NCBI GenBank assembly: GCA_033239525.1
Contig: BSYO01000020.1
Location: forward strand, 8,862,656-8,926,655
Direction: 5' to 3'
DNA: 64,000 nucleotides
Source: Nepenthes gracilis
Taxonomy: Eukaryota; Streptophyta; Magnoliopsida; Caryophyllales; Nepenthaceae
Position numbers and translations under genes: made by a program. Under the pieces are notes generated by a model that was not told where the DNA came from, made no database searches, and worked only from the letters and a program-made list of their open reading frames with translations. Shown here one piece after another: positions 1-10,276 of the stretch. Within the stretch, counting starts at the first letter, position 1; every line of letters starts with the position of its first letter.

Positions 1-871
1 CTTCAACCCATGCAGTAGCGTTCGGTTGGTGACTTCAACCTACCCGTTGGTCTGAGGATGGGCCACGGATGTGTGGTTAAGCTTGATGCGGAGATCACGG
101 CAGTACTTCGTGAATCGCTTGCCGGCGAACTGGGTTCCTTTATCGGTCACTATGACCTCAGGAATCCCAAAGTGGCAAACGATACCTTGGCGGAGGAACT
201 CCGTCACATTCTGCTCGGTGATCTTGGTAAGAGGGACAGCTTCTACCCATTTGGTGAAGTAGTCAATCCCAATGATCAGGAATTTCCTTTGCCCGAAGGC
301 CATTGGTAACGGTCCCAGTAAGTCGAGCCCCCATTATGAAAACGGCCACGGGTACTGGAGGCAGTGCAACTCCGTGTGCGGCCGATGAGTCATGGGGCCG
401 TGGACCTAGCAACTCTCATACTTTCGGACAAACTCCATAGCGTCCTGCTTCATGGTCGGCCAATAGAACCCTTGGCGCATGACCTTGAACGCGAGGTTCT
501 TGCCCCCGATGTGCGAGCCGCACAGTCCCAGGTGTACCTCGCTCAGCAAGTATTCGGCTTCCTCTGGAGTAAGGCATTTCAAGAGCAGAGCGGAATATCC
601 GCGCCTATACAGCCTCCCAATGAGGAGCGTGTACCATCCTGCTGTCTTCTTGATCCGCTTGGCCTCGCTATCATCATCGGGGAGGGTTCCCTCGGACAAG
701 TAGTTTATGTACGGTGTCATCCAATTGTTTCTAGCCTCGACCCATAGTATCTCCTAGTCTTCGGCGTCAATGCTTGCTGCGGTCATGACTTCCCTTGGTT
801 CCCTGGCATACTGTTCCAGGGCTCCGGTTGCAACGTCACAGGCCAATCGGTCAGCGCACTCATTCTCGGAC
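1..871 (-). pseudogene. Integrase, element 1 (truncated by window edge)
   Basis: Inserts the DNA copy into the genome. The zinc-binding segment is at 406-550: EVHLGLCGSHIGGKN supplies the two His, and the Cys pair reads RKYESC where element 2 has RKCESC, so one zinc ligand is lost (Cys to Tyr). The core follows with WGLDLLGP (first Asp), VTDKGTQF (second Asp) and NG-stop-VEV (Glu), the last just inside the window edge. Stops at 406, 340 and 40 all replace Gln codons (CAG or CAA) that are intact in element 2. The remaining C-terminal part is outside the window. Confidence 0.9.
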
Positions 872-2794
872 CTAAGGATGTGTTCGATCACAGTCGAACT
901 CAGGAATCAGGGTCTTCACTTTCACGAAGTACCTCACAAGTTGTGGGTTTGACGTGTCGAATTCCCCCTTCACTTGGTTGACTACAAGCTCGAAGTCACT
1001 ACGCACGACCAACGACCGTGCAGAACATTCCCTGGCCAGGCGCAAGCCCACGAGGAGTGCCTCGATTCCTGCAACGTTGTTGGTGGCAAAAAAAGCTAGC
1101 GTGACGGAGTACGTAACCTCCATGCCCTCTGGTGTCTTTAGCATGACTCCTGCTCCGCTGCCTGCTTGGGTAGATGAGCCATCCACATTCAGGGTCCACA
1201 CTAGATGCTCGTGGTCTTCCACATTCCCCGAGTGGTCGGCGTCTTCTGGAGCTGGGGTTGCTGCCTCAACAATGAAATCGGCTAGGGCCTGTCCCTTCAT
1301 GGCTGGCTGGGGCCGAAACTCCACGTCGAACTCTCCCAGCTCGACGGCCCACTTTACCAGCCGTCCGGACGTTTTCGGCTTCTGCAAAATTGACTTCAGC
1401 TGCTGATCAATCAATACGACGATCCAGTGTGACTGGAAGTAGGGCTGCAGCTTCCCCGCCGAATAGATGAGAGCGAGTGCCATCTTTTCGGCATGGGGAT
1501 AGCGGGCCTCCACATCCGTCAGCACTCGGCTTACGTAGTATAATGGCCATTGCGCACCATCGTGCTCCCCAACTAGCACGGAGTTGAGGGCCGTTGCTAA
1601 CGTAGCCAAGTAGAGGTAAAGATCCTCGCCCTCGCGTGGCGAGATCAGAAGCGGCGGGCTGGCAAGGTACGTCTTCAACTCTCTGAAATCTTCGTCACAT
1701 TCCTCGCTCCACCTGAACCCAAGCGATTTAGTGCCCCTTAGCGCCTTGAAAAAGGACAGGTACTTTTCTGCTAACCTGGCAAGGAATCGTGATAGGGCCG
1801 CTATCTGCCCGGTGAGTTTCTGCACCTCTTTTTTCGTCCGCGGGGGGTTCAGGTCGAGGATGGCCTTGATCTTCTCTGGATTGGCTTCGATACCGCGTTG
1901 GGACACGATGAAGCCTAGAAACTTTCCTGAGGTCACCCCGAATGCACACTTGGTGGGATTGAGCTTCATCCTGTGCCGCCGGAGGACCTGGAATGTCTCC
2001 TCTAGATCGTTGATGTGGTCACAGGCGATTTTGCTCTTTACGAGCATATCATCGACATATACCTCCACGTTCTGTCCAATCTAAGCCTCGAACATTTTGT
2101 TCACTAGGTGCTGGTAAGTTGCTCCAGCGTTCTTGAGGCCAAAGGGCATTACTTTGTAGCAATATGTCCCTTGGTCATTCATGAAAGAAGTGTGCTCCTC
2201 GTCCCCTGGGTGCATCCAGATCTGATTGTAGCCAGAGTATGCGTCCATAAAACTTAGGAGCTCATGCCCGGACATGGAGTCCACGAGTTGATCGATCCTA
2301 GGGAGAGGGAAACTGTCTTTAGGGCAAGCCTTGTTTACGTCAGTGAAATCCATGCACATTCGACACTTGCCGCTGCTTTTCTTTACTAGCACAACGTTGG
2401 ATAGCCACTCCGGATACTGCACCTCTCGAATAAATCCCGCGTCCAGGAGTCTCCTTACCTCTTCCCTTATAGCGACTAACTTCTCGACGGAGAGGTTCCT
2501 GCGCTTCTGCCGAACGGGTTTTCGGCTCAAGTCAAGGCCCAACTTGTGGACGATCACTTCGGCCGGTATCCTGGGCATGTCAGCGGGAACCCAAGCAAAC
2601 ACGTCTGAGTTTGCCCTAAGGAAGGTAATCACCCTATCGCGCTCTGCAGGTTGGAGAGATCTGCCCACGTTGACGTACCTTTTTGGCTCGGAAGGATTTA
2701 ATGGGACCGCTTCGGTGGCTTCTCCCGACTGGGCCTGCTGCTGCAGGGTTTCGTCACGGAGGTCAAGGTCTTCGTCTAGGTAGCATGGTATCAC
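872..2794 (-). pseudogene. Reverse transcriptase, RNase H and archaeal-type RNase H, element 1
   Basis: Copies the element RNA into DNA and removes the RNA strand. RT fingers and palm are clear: SFPLPRIDQLV, FMDAYSGYNQ (first catalytic Asp) and YVDDML (catalytic pair). The first RNase H carries [17 protein letters not shown] sequence. The second, at about 870-1210, begins LNVDGSS and has VVRSD; the catalytic Glu expected in NNVAEYEAL is replaced ([10 protein letters not shown]). One TAG at 2081 replaces the CAG of FEAQIG. At about 885 a deletion of roughly 5 bases relative to element 2 shifts the frame and ends this stretch. The frame is the same as the upstream gag-protease, so gag and pol were one long ORF. 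Confidence 0.92.
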
Positions 2795-3103
2795 AGGGTT
2801 GATCTAGGACAGGTAACACGTCCGCCCCTTACCCTGGTCCCTAAGGACCTCACCCACACCCAACGGGGTGGGGAACTTCACCTTCAGGTGTGGGATTAAT
2901 GTCACGGTTCCGAAGGTTGTGAGAAAAGGTCTGCCCAATATGGCGTTATAGACGGACGGTAGGTCAACGACGAGAAACGCCAGCTCCTACGTCATAGAAT
3001 GCGGGTGGGTCCCCATGGTGACCTCCAGTCAGACTATTCCTTGTACGGGGATAGGTTCGTTGTCTAGGCCATACAAGGGTCCGCCGGTAGCCTTCATCTG
3101 GCT

Positions 3104-4981
3104 CTATCTCAATCCAAGTTTAAAGAAGGCGCTGAGATACAATAAATTTTGCAAACTTCCATTATCAATGAAAACTCGTTTCAGCTGGTAGTCAACCCTA
3201 CCGTCTGAAATGAGGGCAGATACAACAAGGGGGTCGGTGTGTGGGGAGGTTACATAAGCCATGTCGTCGCTCCTAAAGCTAATGACATCACTTTTGTCCC
3301 CCGTCTTGGCTCGCTTGTTGCTGGAGGTAGGCCTGGGCTCCTTACGCCCAGCGTCACTGGCGGCAACAGTGGAGATCATGCTGACCACGCCGGCGGCCGT
3401 GCGGCCCCTCGGAGATTGGCTGGCCTCACCATCCGAGGTGGCAGGCCCCTACCCGAAACTCTTCACGAACCGTTTGAGGTGTCCGTGGCAGATTAGTTCC
3501 TCAATCTCCTGCTGCAGAGTGTGACAGTTCTCAGTGGAGTGTCCCAGGCAGCGATGGAACTGGCAGTATTTGGACTGGTCACTACTACTGGGACCCTTTG
3601 GCATTTTTGGCCACTTGAAGAACTTCTCATCCTGGATCTGCATTAGGATGTTGGCCTGGCTGTCATTCAGGGGGGTCAGGGATGATTGCCCGTAGTCCTT
3701 CCTTGGGGCCGGCAGAGGCCGCTGCTGCTTATGGTCCTCGGGGAAGCGGTGGCTGTCGCCTTCCCTCTTTTGTCCACCAGTAGTCCTGGTGGCTTCCGGG
3801 TGTCAGTCCGCTTATTCAAGGTGCTTCGCCTCATTGGCCTCTTCGGCCGTGATGTACGCCCTAGCGATGGTCTCAGCTTCCCGGAAAGTTTGAGGGCACT
3901 GGTGCGATAGGTGCTTAAAGAAGTCCCCCGCCGCCAGTGTGGCAACGAAGGCGTTGAGCTTCAGCTCGTCAGAGAGTTGAGGGATCCGCCACGCCTTGGT
4001 GATGAAACGGCCAAGGAACCGCTTTAGGCTTTCGTCCGAGTTCTGGCGGAGATGGACCAGATGCTATGGTTGCCTCTCCTCCCTACGGTTGGAGGTGAAC
4101 TGGCTCAGAAAACTATCAGTTAGCTCGTCGAACGAGCATATGGAGTTCAGAGGGAGGCCGTGGACCCAGAGCAACGCGTCCCCCCTGAGGGTGACGGGAA
4201 ATCACTGGCACATCAGGGCCTCGCTCGCTCCCTGTAAGGACAAGTGGGTTCAGAAGCAGTTGAGATGGTCCATGGAATCGTTGCTTCTGTCGTACCCCTC
4301 CAGGACCGGCATCTCGAACTTGTTCGGAACCGGCTGGGTCCTCAGATCGATGGCAAAGGGCGACCTCCAAAGGTCGGCGGAGGATGGCGTGGGCCTGTCC
4401 TTATCAAGGATGTCCCACAACACTTTTTCTTTCTTCTCCATCGACGGGTCGGAGGTGCTTCTCCGCGCGTTGATGACATCGTGGAGCTCCAAGTTGTCCT
4501 GGAGAAGTGGTCGAGCTTGTCGAGGATGCCGACTCTCTGCTTAAGTTGGCCGCTCGCTGTTGGAGCGCGCCGCGGTCTGCCTTCCGTGGCCGCACGCGTT
4601 GCTGGGGTTACACCACTTAGGACTTTCCCCCCGATCGCTGCGGTTGGGCTGGCTCTCAGCTTTGTGAGGGTCAACTCCGTTGGGGGTCGCCTGGGCCGCG
4701 CCGTCGTCGAGCTGGTTGGATCGTCTTTAGAGGGCCGCCGCACAGCACCTCGCTCTCTTGGAGGAGGAGGCCTGAGATGCTGGAGGGGCAGCCTCTGGCC
4801 AAGGAGTTCCCGTGAGCTCACACAGGGCGTGGAGGACCAGCTTTATATCACCCACGTCCACGGCCAAACGGCGGACATTGGGCTCTGGACGGGTGTCCCC
4901 TTGGCTCTCGACAGGAGGATCTTCGTTTTGGGCAACCACGTCCATTACTGGAGTGCTAGCCTGTGCCCTGGTGTTCACCAT
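3104..4981 (-). pseudogene. Tat-type gag and protease, element 1
   Basis: Capsid precursor and aspartic protease. The start ATG at 4981 follows the primer-binding site by about 60 bases and gives MVNTRAQAS, matching MVNTGPQAS in element 2. The capsid core near 4250-4490 (VLWDILDKDRPTP) is typical of Tat gag. At 3449-3643 is a knuckle of the form C-x2-H-x4-H-x4-C (YCQFHRCLGHSTENC), a variant of the usual CCHC. The protease has FIDNGS near 3140-3160, DNG in place of the textbook DTG/DSG. The reading frame is the same from 4981 to 3104 but is cut by several stops, for example a Cys codon changed to TGA at 4250 and CAG to TAG at 3449. Confidence 0.88.
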
Positions 4982-5039
4982 TTTCTTTTTGCTTTTATAA
5001 GGAAAGTAGGAAAGTGACGCTAGACTTTTTGTCAGTTTT

Positions 5040-5055
5040 CCACAGATGGTGCCAA
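5040..5055 (-). other. Primer-binding site of element 1
   Basis: Read on the minus strand the 16 bases directly after the LTR are TTGGCACCATCTGTGG. Element 2 has TTGGCGCCGTCTGTGG at the same place and element 3 TTGGCTCCGTTTGTGG. The leading TGGCGCC-type core is the complement of a tRNA 3' end as used by Tat and Athila elements (Asp- or Arg-type primers), not initiator Met. Which tRNA is inference. Confidence 0.8.
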
Positions 5056-5982
5056 TGTTGCATCCCAGGTCCGCGGTTGTCGTACGGATTAGGAAGCCTT
5101 TGGGTTCCTAAGCACGTGGTAGCGTCAGGACGAGGGTCCAGTCTCCGTATCTCTTAACCTGGGACCTGCACAATACAAATAACAAACAAGAGGTCAGAGG
5201 TCCGGTGGGATCTCTCCCACCACGGCCACTTCGACGTTCAAGTCAGCAGATTCCCGCAATGAACGGAAATGCCACACGCGCTCTGGGCGGTGTGGAGATG
5301 AATGCTGATGATGCGTGGGTATGCTTATGCTTTAGAGTGGGAAATGCAATGAGTAGGTAATGGAAGGCCTGACTTCCTTAATGCACCACAATAGGTGGCT
5401 CACTCCCACTGCCTGAGTAGGCGTAGGGGTTCGGACGTCTTGAGATGAGGACTTGCTCAAGACTCTAGGGTCCAAAGTCCTTCAGAATCCGTTAGTGTCT
5501 CCCTTTGCTCTCTGGAATTGTTCAAGAGAGTTGGGAGGAAGTTTCTGAGTTTCCAAATCCAGAGGGAAGGAAAAAGGTCCCAAAAATCCTCTGCTCTGTG
5601 AGGGGAGGGAGCTCTTATAGGCCCCTTCCCAGTGGACGCTGGGCGCGAGAATACCCATCGTTAGGGTTCTGTGGCCACTGGTCGCTGTTGTGGTGCGCTG
5701 GTCATCTTGGTTGTCGTTTAGCGATGGCAGGCAAGCTCCTAGGCGCTGCCGTCCACGCCTGGTTTTCCTTTGAACGGGGATTGGCCGGCTGCCTACGGGC
5801 AACTGCCTAAGCCGCTGCCATAAGTTTGACCGCACTCTCATTGGCTGGCTCGTTCCCCCTCCTGGCAGCTCATTAAAGCACCGCAGGGCTTTTGTCCGTT
5901 TCCGCTAGCTGGGCGCCACAAAGGCTCCGTGCGCAGTGGGCTGGGCCTCCAACGATCATGGGCCTTGGCACAGGATCCAACA
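5056..5982 (-). repeat. 5' LTR of element 1
   Basis: 927-bp LTR. Read on the minus strand it begins TGTTGGATCCTGTGCC and ends GGGATGCAACA, the TG...CA termini expected. It aligns along its whole length with the 909-bp LTR of element 2. A TATA-like CCTATAAGAGC lies at the position equivalent to the one in element 2, next to GGGGAAGGGG-like sequence. The LTR end is immediately followed by the primer-binding site, which fixes the orientation. Confidence 0.93.
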
Positions 5983-8516
5983 AGGCGGAATAGAAGAAGG
6001 AAAATGGTCCATATGGACAGCCAAATTTGACCTTTTATTGAGTATACTCACAATCCATATATGCCCAAACTGTTCAGGTGCATAGTTTATCTAGAATGCC
6101 CGCACTTGAGGTGCGTCCACGTTGCATCCAAGCTGCATACAAGCACAATTCACAAGAATTCCATTGTCTATGTAAGGATCAAGATTTCAAAACTTATAAT
6201 TCGGTAAGCTAAACTAATATATAAAAAATTAAGATTAATAAATAGTGAAAATCCAAAAGCCAAGAATTCACCCCAAAATGTCATAAAAATTTAATTGATG
6301 AAACCAATTTTAGTCCCGGTTAATTAAAGATAGAACCAACGATAGGAAACCAATTCGGTTAATAAATTCTCAATCGAGGAGTAATTTCAGTCGACTACAA
6401 GAAGACCCGATCACCGGAATTAGACCCGATTAATTACTTAACCTAAACTGATTGACTAAATATAATATAAATTAAATTAATTAAATAAAAATTAATATTT
6501 TTCAACCCAAAAACACACACAATGGAGCCTTATACTTAGCTGAACTCTTAGAATTCAGCATGGTACCTACTGCAGTCCAAATCAGCAACAATAATTCAGC
6601 AAAAAAGGGGTCCACGGCAGCCTCATTTCACCATCACCTTTAATAAATTAGTAAGATATACATCTAGGTACACTTCAGCTGAATATTCAGCAAGTCTCCA
6701 TGCTTCTAGAAAGCAGATGATTCAGCAAACCAAGTACACACACGGCCGTTCAGGATTCCAAGTAAATAAATCAAAAATTCAGCAGCCAAATAATCCTCCA
6801 CGGTAGCCATCAACTCTCCCCAGCAGTTGGTCAAAATTGGAGGGCAAATCAAGCAGCTCACGGCTGCATACCTCAACGGCCACAACACTCAAAATAGCTT
6901 TCACACAGCCGCTGAAACAGCAGCTTCCACCCGGCTGCTGAAGCAGCAACTTTCCCTCACAGCAGTAGCTTCCCATCGCTGCTAAAGCAGCTGATCTCCA
7001 CGGCTGCTGAAGCAGCAGCCTTCCACGCCAAACAACAGCCCTCTCAATTGAAAATTCAGATAGTAATTTTCCATTAGGAAAAATTTGGAGAAACCTGGCC
7101 AGCAATCAGCAAGACACCCGGCTGGCTTAGGAAGTAGAATTCAGGGGTGTGGGCAAGGTTTTGATGACTCACCCTTGCCTTATAAATTGTATAAGAGATA
7201 CGTGAGAGAAGGAAAGGGGAAAAAAAGGGGGAAAACCAGAAGAAAAGAGGAGGGAACTGTAGGGACAGAAGGAGAGAAAAGCAGAGGGAAAAGCAGAAAG
7301 GAAAGAAGAAGAAGAGTTGAAGGCAGAACCGAAGACAGCAAGAGTGTTTAGTTGAATATTTGGCAAGTGTACTTGACTCCCTTTTCATTTGGTGTTGTTT
7401 ATTATTAATTCTTCTAAGTATTATTATTCTAATACTTAGTTTGACTCATAAATTTGATCATATTATCAATTTAGCATGGAATATAATCGGCTGAAGCTGG
7501 AATCCCAACGCTACAGTTGTACAGTTTCTGAAATTTGTCAGAACAGGTGACCAAATAATCACCAAATCTGCCTGAATTTGGTATACAACTAGCTTAATAT
7601 CTTACCTATATTGTGCCAAATGGCTCATGAAATGAGTTGGACCGGTTAGTGAACCGGGTCCATGAACAATAAGAGGCCTTGCTGAACAGCATCAGGATGT
7701 AGTTGGAAGTCAGCCTCTAAACTGAGTCTGAACCAGGGTCCAAATTGGCCAAGCCATCCATGATATAACCTTAAGTACCTTAAGATAATGTTCCAAGTGT
7801 CACCCTATAAAATTGACCCTGAATTGATCACAAACTAGTCGCCAAAACAGCAACCAGAATTGGCTACATCAGGAAATACTAAAGCAAAATGCTTGTTTGT
7901 AAATTATGACCCGAACCGGCTCCGAAATTAACTTGAACCAGCCAAGACTATGTTCCAAACGGCCCTCGAATTGGCCATAAAATTAGAACAGGTCCCTAAG
8001 TACCCTCGCTGATGTTGAATTGGCAGGTTGGGAAAGAGAGACGGAACCGGACCCAATTCATCTGAACTGACATCCGACAAGGTCAACGTATAATGCCTTA
8101 AGACTAAGCTATTTACTAGTAAAATGGCCGCTCAAAATCCTTGAGATGGGTACTCAACCGGACTCATAAATTGGACTAAACTGGTTTCAGCACCTTGAAT
8201 GCTGAACTTGGCAACTTGAGAAAATAAACCAAACCGGCCGGGAACCAGTTGAACCAACACCCAACCTGACCAAATTATCAAGTACTAAGGTTAAACTATC
8301 AACCTGTAAATTTGTGGTAAAAAAAACCTCCGAAATGATACAGTATTGGGCCCTAGAAGCTACTAAGTCCCTCCATTGGCCTTTCAGCACATGCTGGAAT
8401 TAAGGCCCTAAGCTTGTCCATCTCGTATTTTAAACTAAATAAATTGATAACCGAATATTTATTAGGATAATATAAGATAATAATAAACTATTTACGGTAC
8501 AAATTAAGACCCAAAC
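5983..8516. other. Unclassified AT-rich spacer with degenerate CAG-rich stretch
   Basis: 2.5 kb without a recognisable gene. 6540-7040 is rich in imperfect TTCAGC and GCTGAAGCAGCAGC units. A TATA-like CTTATAAATTGTATAAG at 7180-7196 is followed by an A/G-rich run (7205-7330), which resembles an LTR promoter and leader, but I cannot find a second copy. 7620-8500 has many ACCGG/CCGGC words, and the same texture resumes at 19778 after element 3, so this is the sequence element 3 landed in. Confidence 0.4.
8512..8516. repeat. Target-site duplication, left of element 3 (CAAAC)
   Basis: CAAAC here and at 19778-19782 flank the outer ends of element 3. It is a perfect 5-bp direct repeat, the size Ty3/gypsy integrases make. 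Confidence 0.9.
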
Positions 8517-9717
8517 TGTTGCGTTCCAGATTTCGGGGTCCGATGCAACACAAATGTTAGAGGGTGTGAAAATATAAAGAAGGAGAGAAGAACACCATAT
8601 TTTACGTGGAAAACCACCCCTTGAATGATGAGGAAAAACCACGAGGCTCAAGGGCCTGAAAGATGCTTCACTATAGGCAGAGGAGTTACAAATTACAAGT
8701 TTGTGGGAGTATCTTCGCTTTTTCCTTCCTAGCCTCTCTCCCTTGAAAGCTCTCTCTTTTTCGAAGCTCAAGGGCCTTTTCCTTCTTATCTCGAAAGAGG
8801 AAGAAGAAGCCAACCTCTGTCCGGAATGAGGACCCAAAAGCCGAAGCCCCTTTCTTGGAGCTTTCGCTGGGTATTTATAGTGGAGGGATGTTCCTTAAGA
8901 TTGGTCCACGTGGCAGCCATTGTATGGCTGGGAGGCTGTCCACCTACCCTGCTGGCTGCGTCAAGCGTGTTGGCGTGTGGAGGGAGATAAGCTGCCGACG
9001 CCGCTGGATGAATCTTACTGTGTCAGGCGTGTAGGCCCTGATGTCAGTCTTGAAGTGACAAGGCGTGCTCTGAGCATCATCATATGCTGTGGAGGCAGCG
9101 TTTGGCAGTGGTTGCGTGCTCCTTGGTAATAGCGAAGATGCTGCGCTGGCGTTTTCGACCATTTGCGAGATAGAGTCTTCATCCTTAAGCTGCGTGTCTC
9201 ATCCCTTTGTGAGTTCGTGGACTCGTTGAGGGAGACAGTTCTCGGACGTTAACTGCTCTCTTAATGATTGAAGGATCTTAGGATCCTTGTGGAGAGTCCC
9301 TGGGTCTTTGCTGACCTCTCGGATAATCTGGGCCCATAGGAGTATCTGATATCCTCGGGCTTCTTACGCTGAAAAAGGGGTTTGGGCATTTTAATCCTTC
9401 CGAGACCTCTTGGGTCTTGTGGCATCCTCATGTTCTTTAGGCTAGGTTCTCGGACGCTTCTCAGGTTTCCTTGATGACGTCAGCCCCTTGTGGTATCCGT
9501 GCGCCCTTCTAGGTCAAACTGGCCTCTCGGACCTTTGTCGCCACTTGGGCTTCTGGGATGCTAACCCACGTTCTCGGGCTCATTGGGCTAAGTTAGCCCG
9601 AGGAACTAATTTGGGCCTTTGAGCTTCTTGGGCCAACCCGTCTTCTTGGATCGTGGTCGTGACTTTAGGCCTCTTCTTTGAACCGTGTTTTATGGGCCCT
9701 AATATTGGGACCCAACA
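8517..9717 (-). repeat. 3' LTR of element 3
   Basis: 1201-bp LTR. On the minus strand it starts TGTTGGGTCCCAATATTAGG and ends GGAACGCAACA. A TATA box CTATAAATACCC lies near 8870-8881 (minus). Its start TGTTGGGTCCC and its end GCAACA are the same as in the LTR of element 2 although the middle is unrelated, so the two families share termini that the integrase would recognise. Confidence 0.93.
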
Positions 9718-9731
9718 TTATCCCCCCATGC
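9718..9731 (-). other. Polypurine tract of element 3
   Basis: Minus-strand GCATGGGGGGATAA abuts the 3' LTR. Element 2 has GCATGGGGGGCTAG at the equivalent site. This is where plus-strand DNA synthesis is primed. Confidence 0.85.
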
Positions 9732-10276
9732 TAAGGGGTTCGAGGTCCTCGACCGTTTGGCACGACGCGTCCTGCTCTTCCTAGGAGGTTGACCTCTTCC
9801 TGTGTCAGTTTGTCCGCGTGCGCATAGTGGCCTGAGAAGGACGTCCATGAGGAAGTAAAAACATGGCCGTCCACCTTTGGGTTTAGGCCCTCCGTGATGC
9901 TAGTCCGAGACGACGTGTGTCCTTGGAGGGAATGCGGTGCCAGGTTTGGTGAAGAAGTGTCCCAGAGCTTCTTTTGAGTCCGAGACCTTCCCAGCGCCGT
10001 CGTTTGGGCTTCTGTAGAGCATTTAATGCTGGACTGACGGGCTAACAGGCGCCTTGGGAAGCCAAGGCCATGATTTCTCCGAGGCGAATGGCCGAGCGAC
10101 GCGTGGCGAAGGGTAATGAGTGCGCCTTTTTGAATTTCAAAAATATTAATAAGCTGGCCTCCTCATTTCCAACTCCTCACTTCTGCGTTCGCTTCCGATT
10201 TCTTTCTAAGTTTCCTCTCAAGTTTTGAAGCCTTTGTTTTTCGTTCTTCCTCTGTCCTTTTTCTCTTCCATTTTCC
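9732..10276. other. Leader region of the antisense gene in element 3
   Basis: No ORF of interest. It would be the 3' untranslated region of the element and the upstream region of the plus-strand gene starting at 10277. A weak TATA-like AAATATTAATAAG lies at 10141-10153, about 130 bases before that ATG. Confidence 0.4.

Larger units (their letters stand above)
1..5982 (-). mobile_element. Tat-type Ty3/gypsy element 1 (3' end beyond window)
   Basis: Minus-strand LTR retrotransposon. Going leftwards it has a 5' LTR, primer-binding site, gag with an unusual zinc knuckle, aspartic protease, reverse transcriptase, RNase H, a second RNase H and integrase, and it leaves the window just after the integrase catalytic Glu. 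The order PR-RT-RH-second RH-INT is the signature of the Tat lineage of Ty3/gypsy. Its LTR and proteins match element 2 (27828-40671) closely, so both belong to one family. Gag-protease-RT lie in a single frame broken by many stops, so the copy is dead. The 3' LTR is not visible, so no target duplication can be checked. Confidence 0.93.

Noticed and set aside
7085..7388. ORFs on both strands in the A/G-rich stretch
   Set aside because: Low-complexity Lys/Arg/Glu or Phe/Ser/Leu translations typical of a purine-rich leader; no family resemblance.
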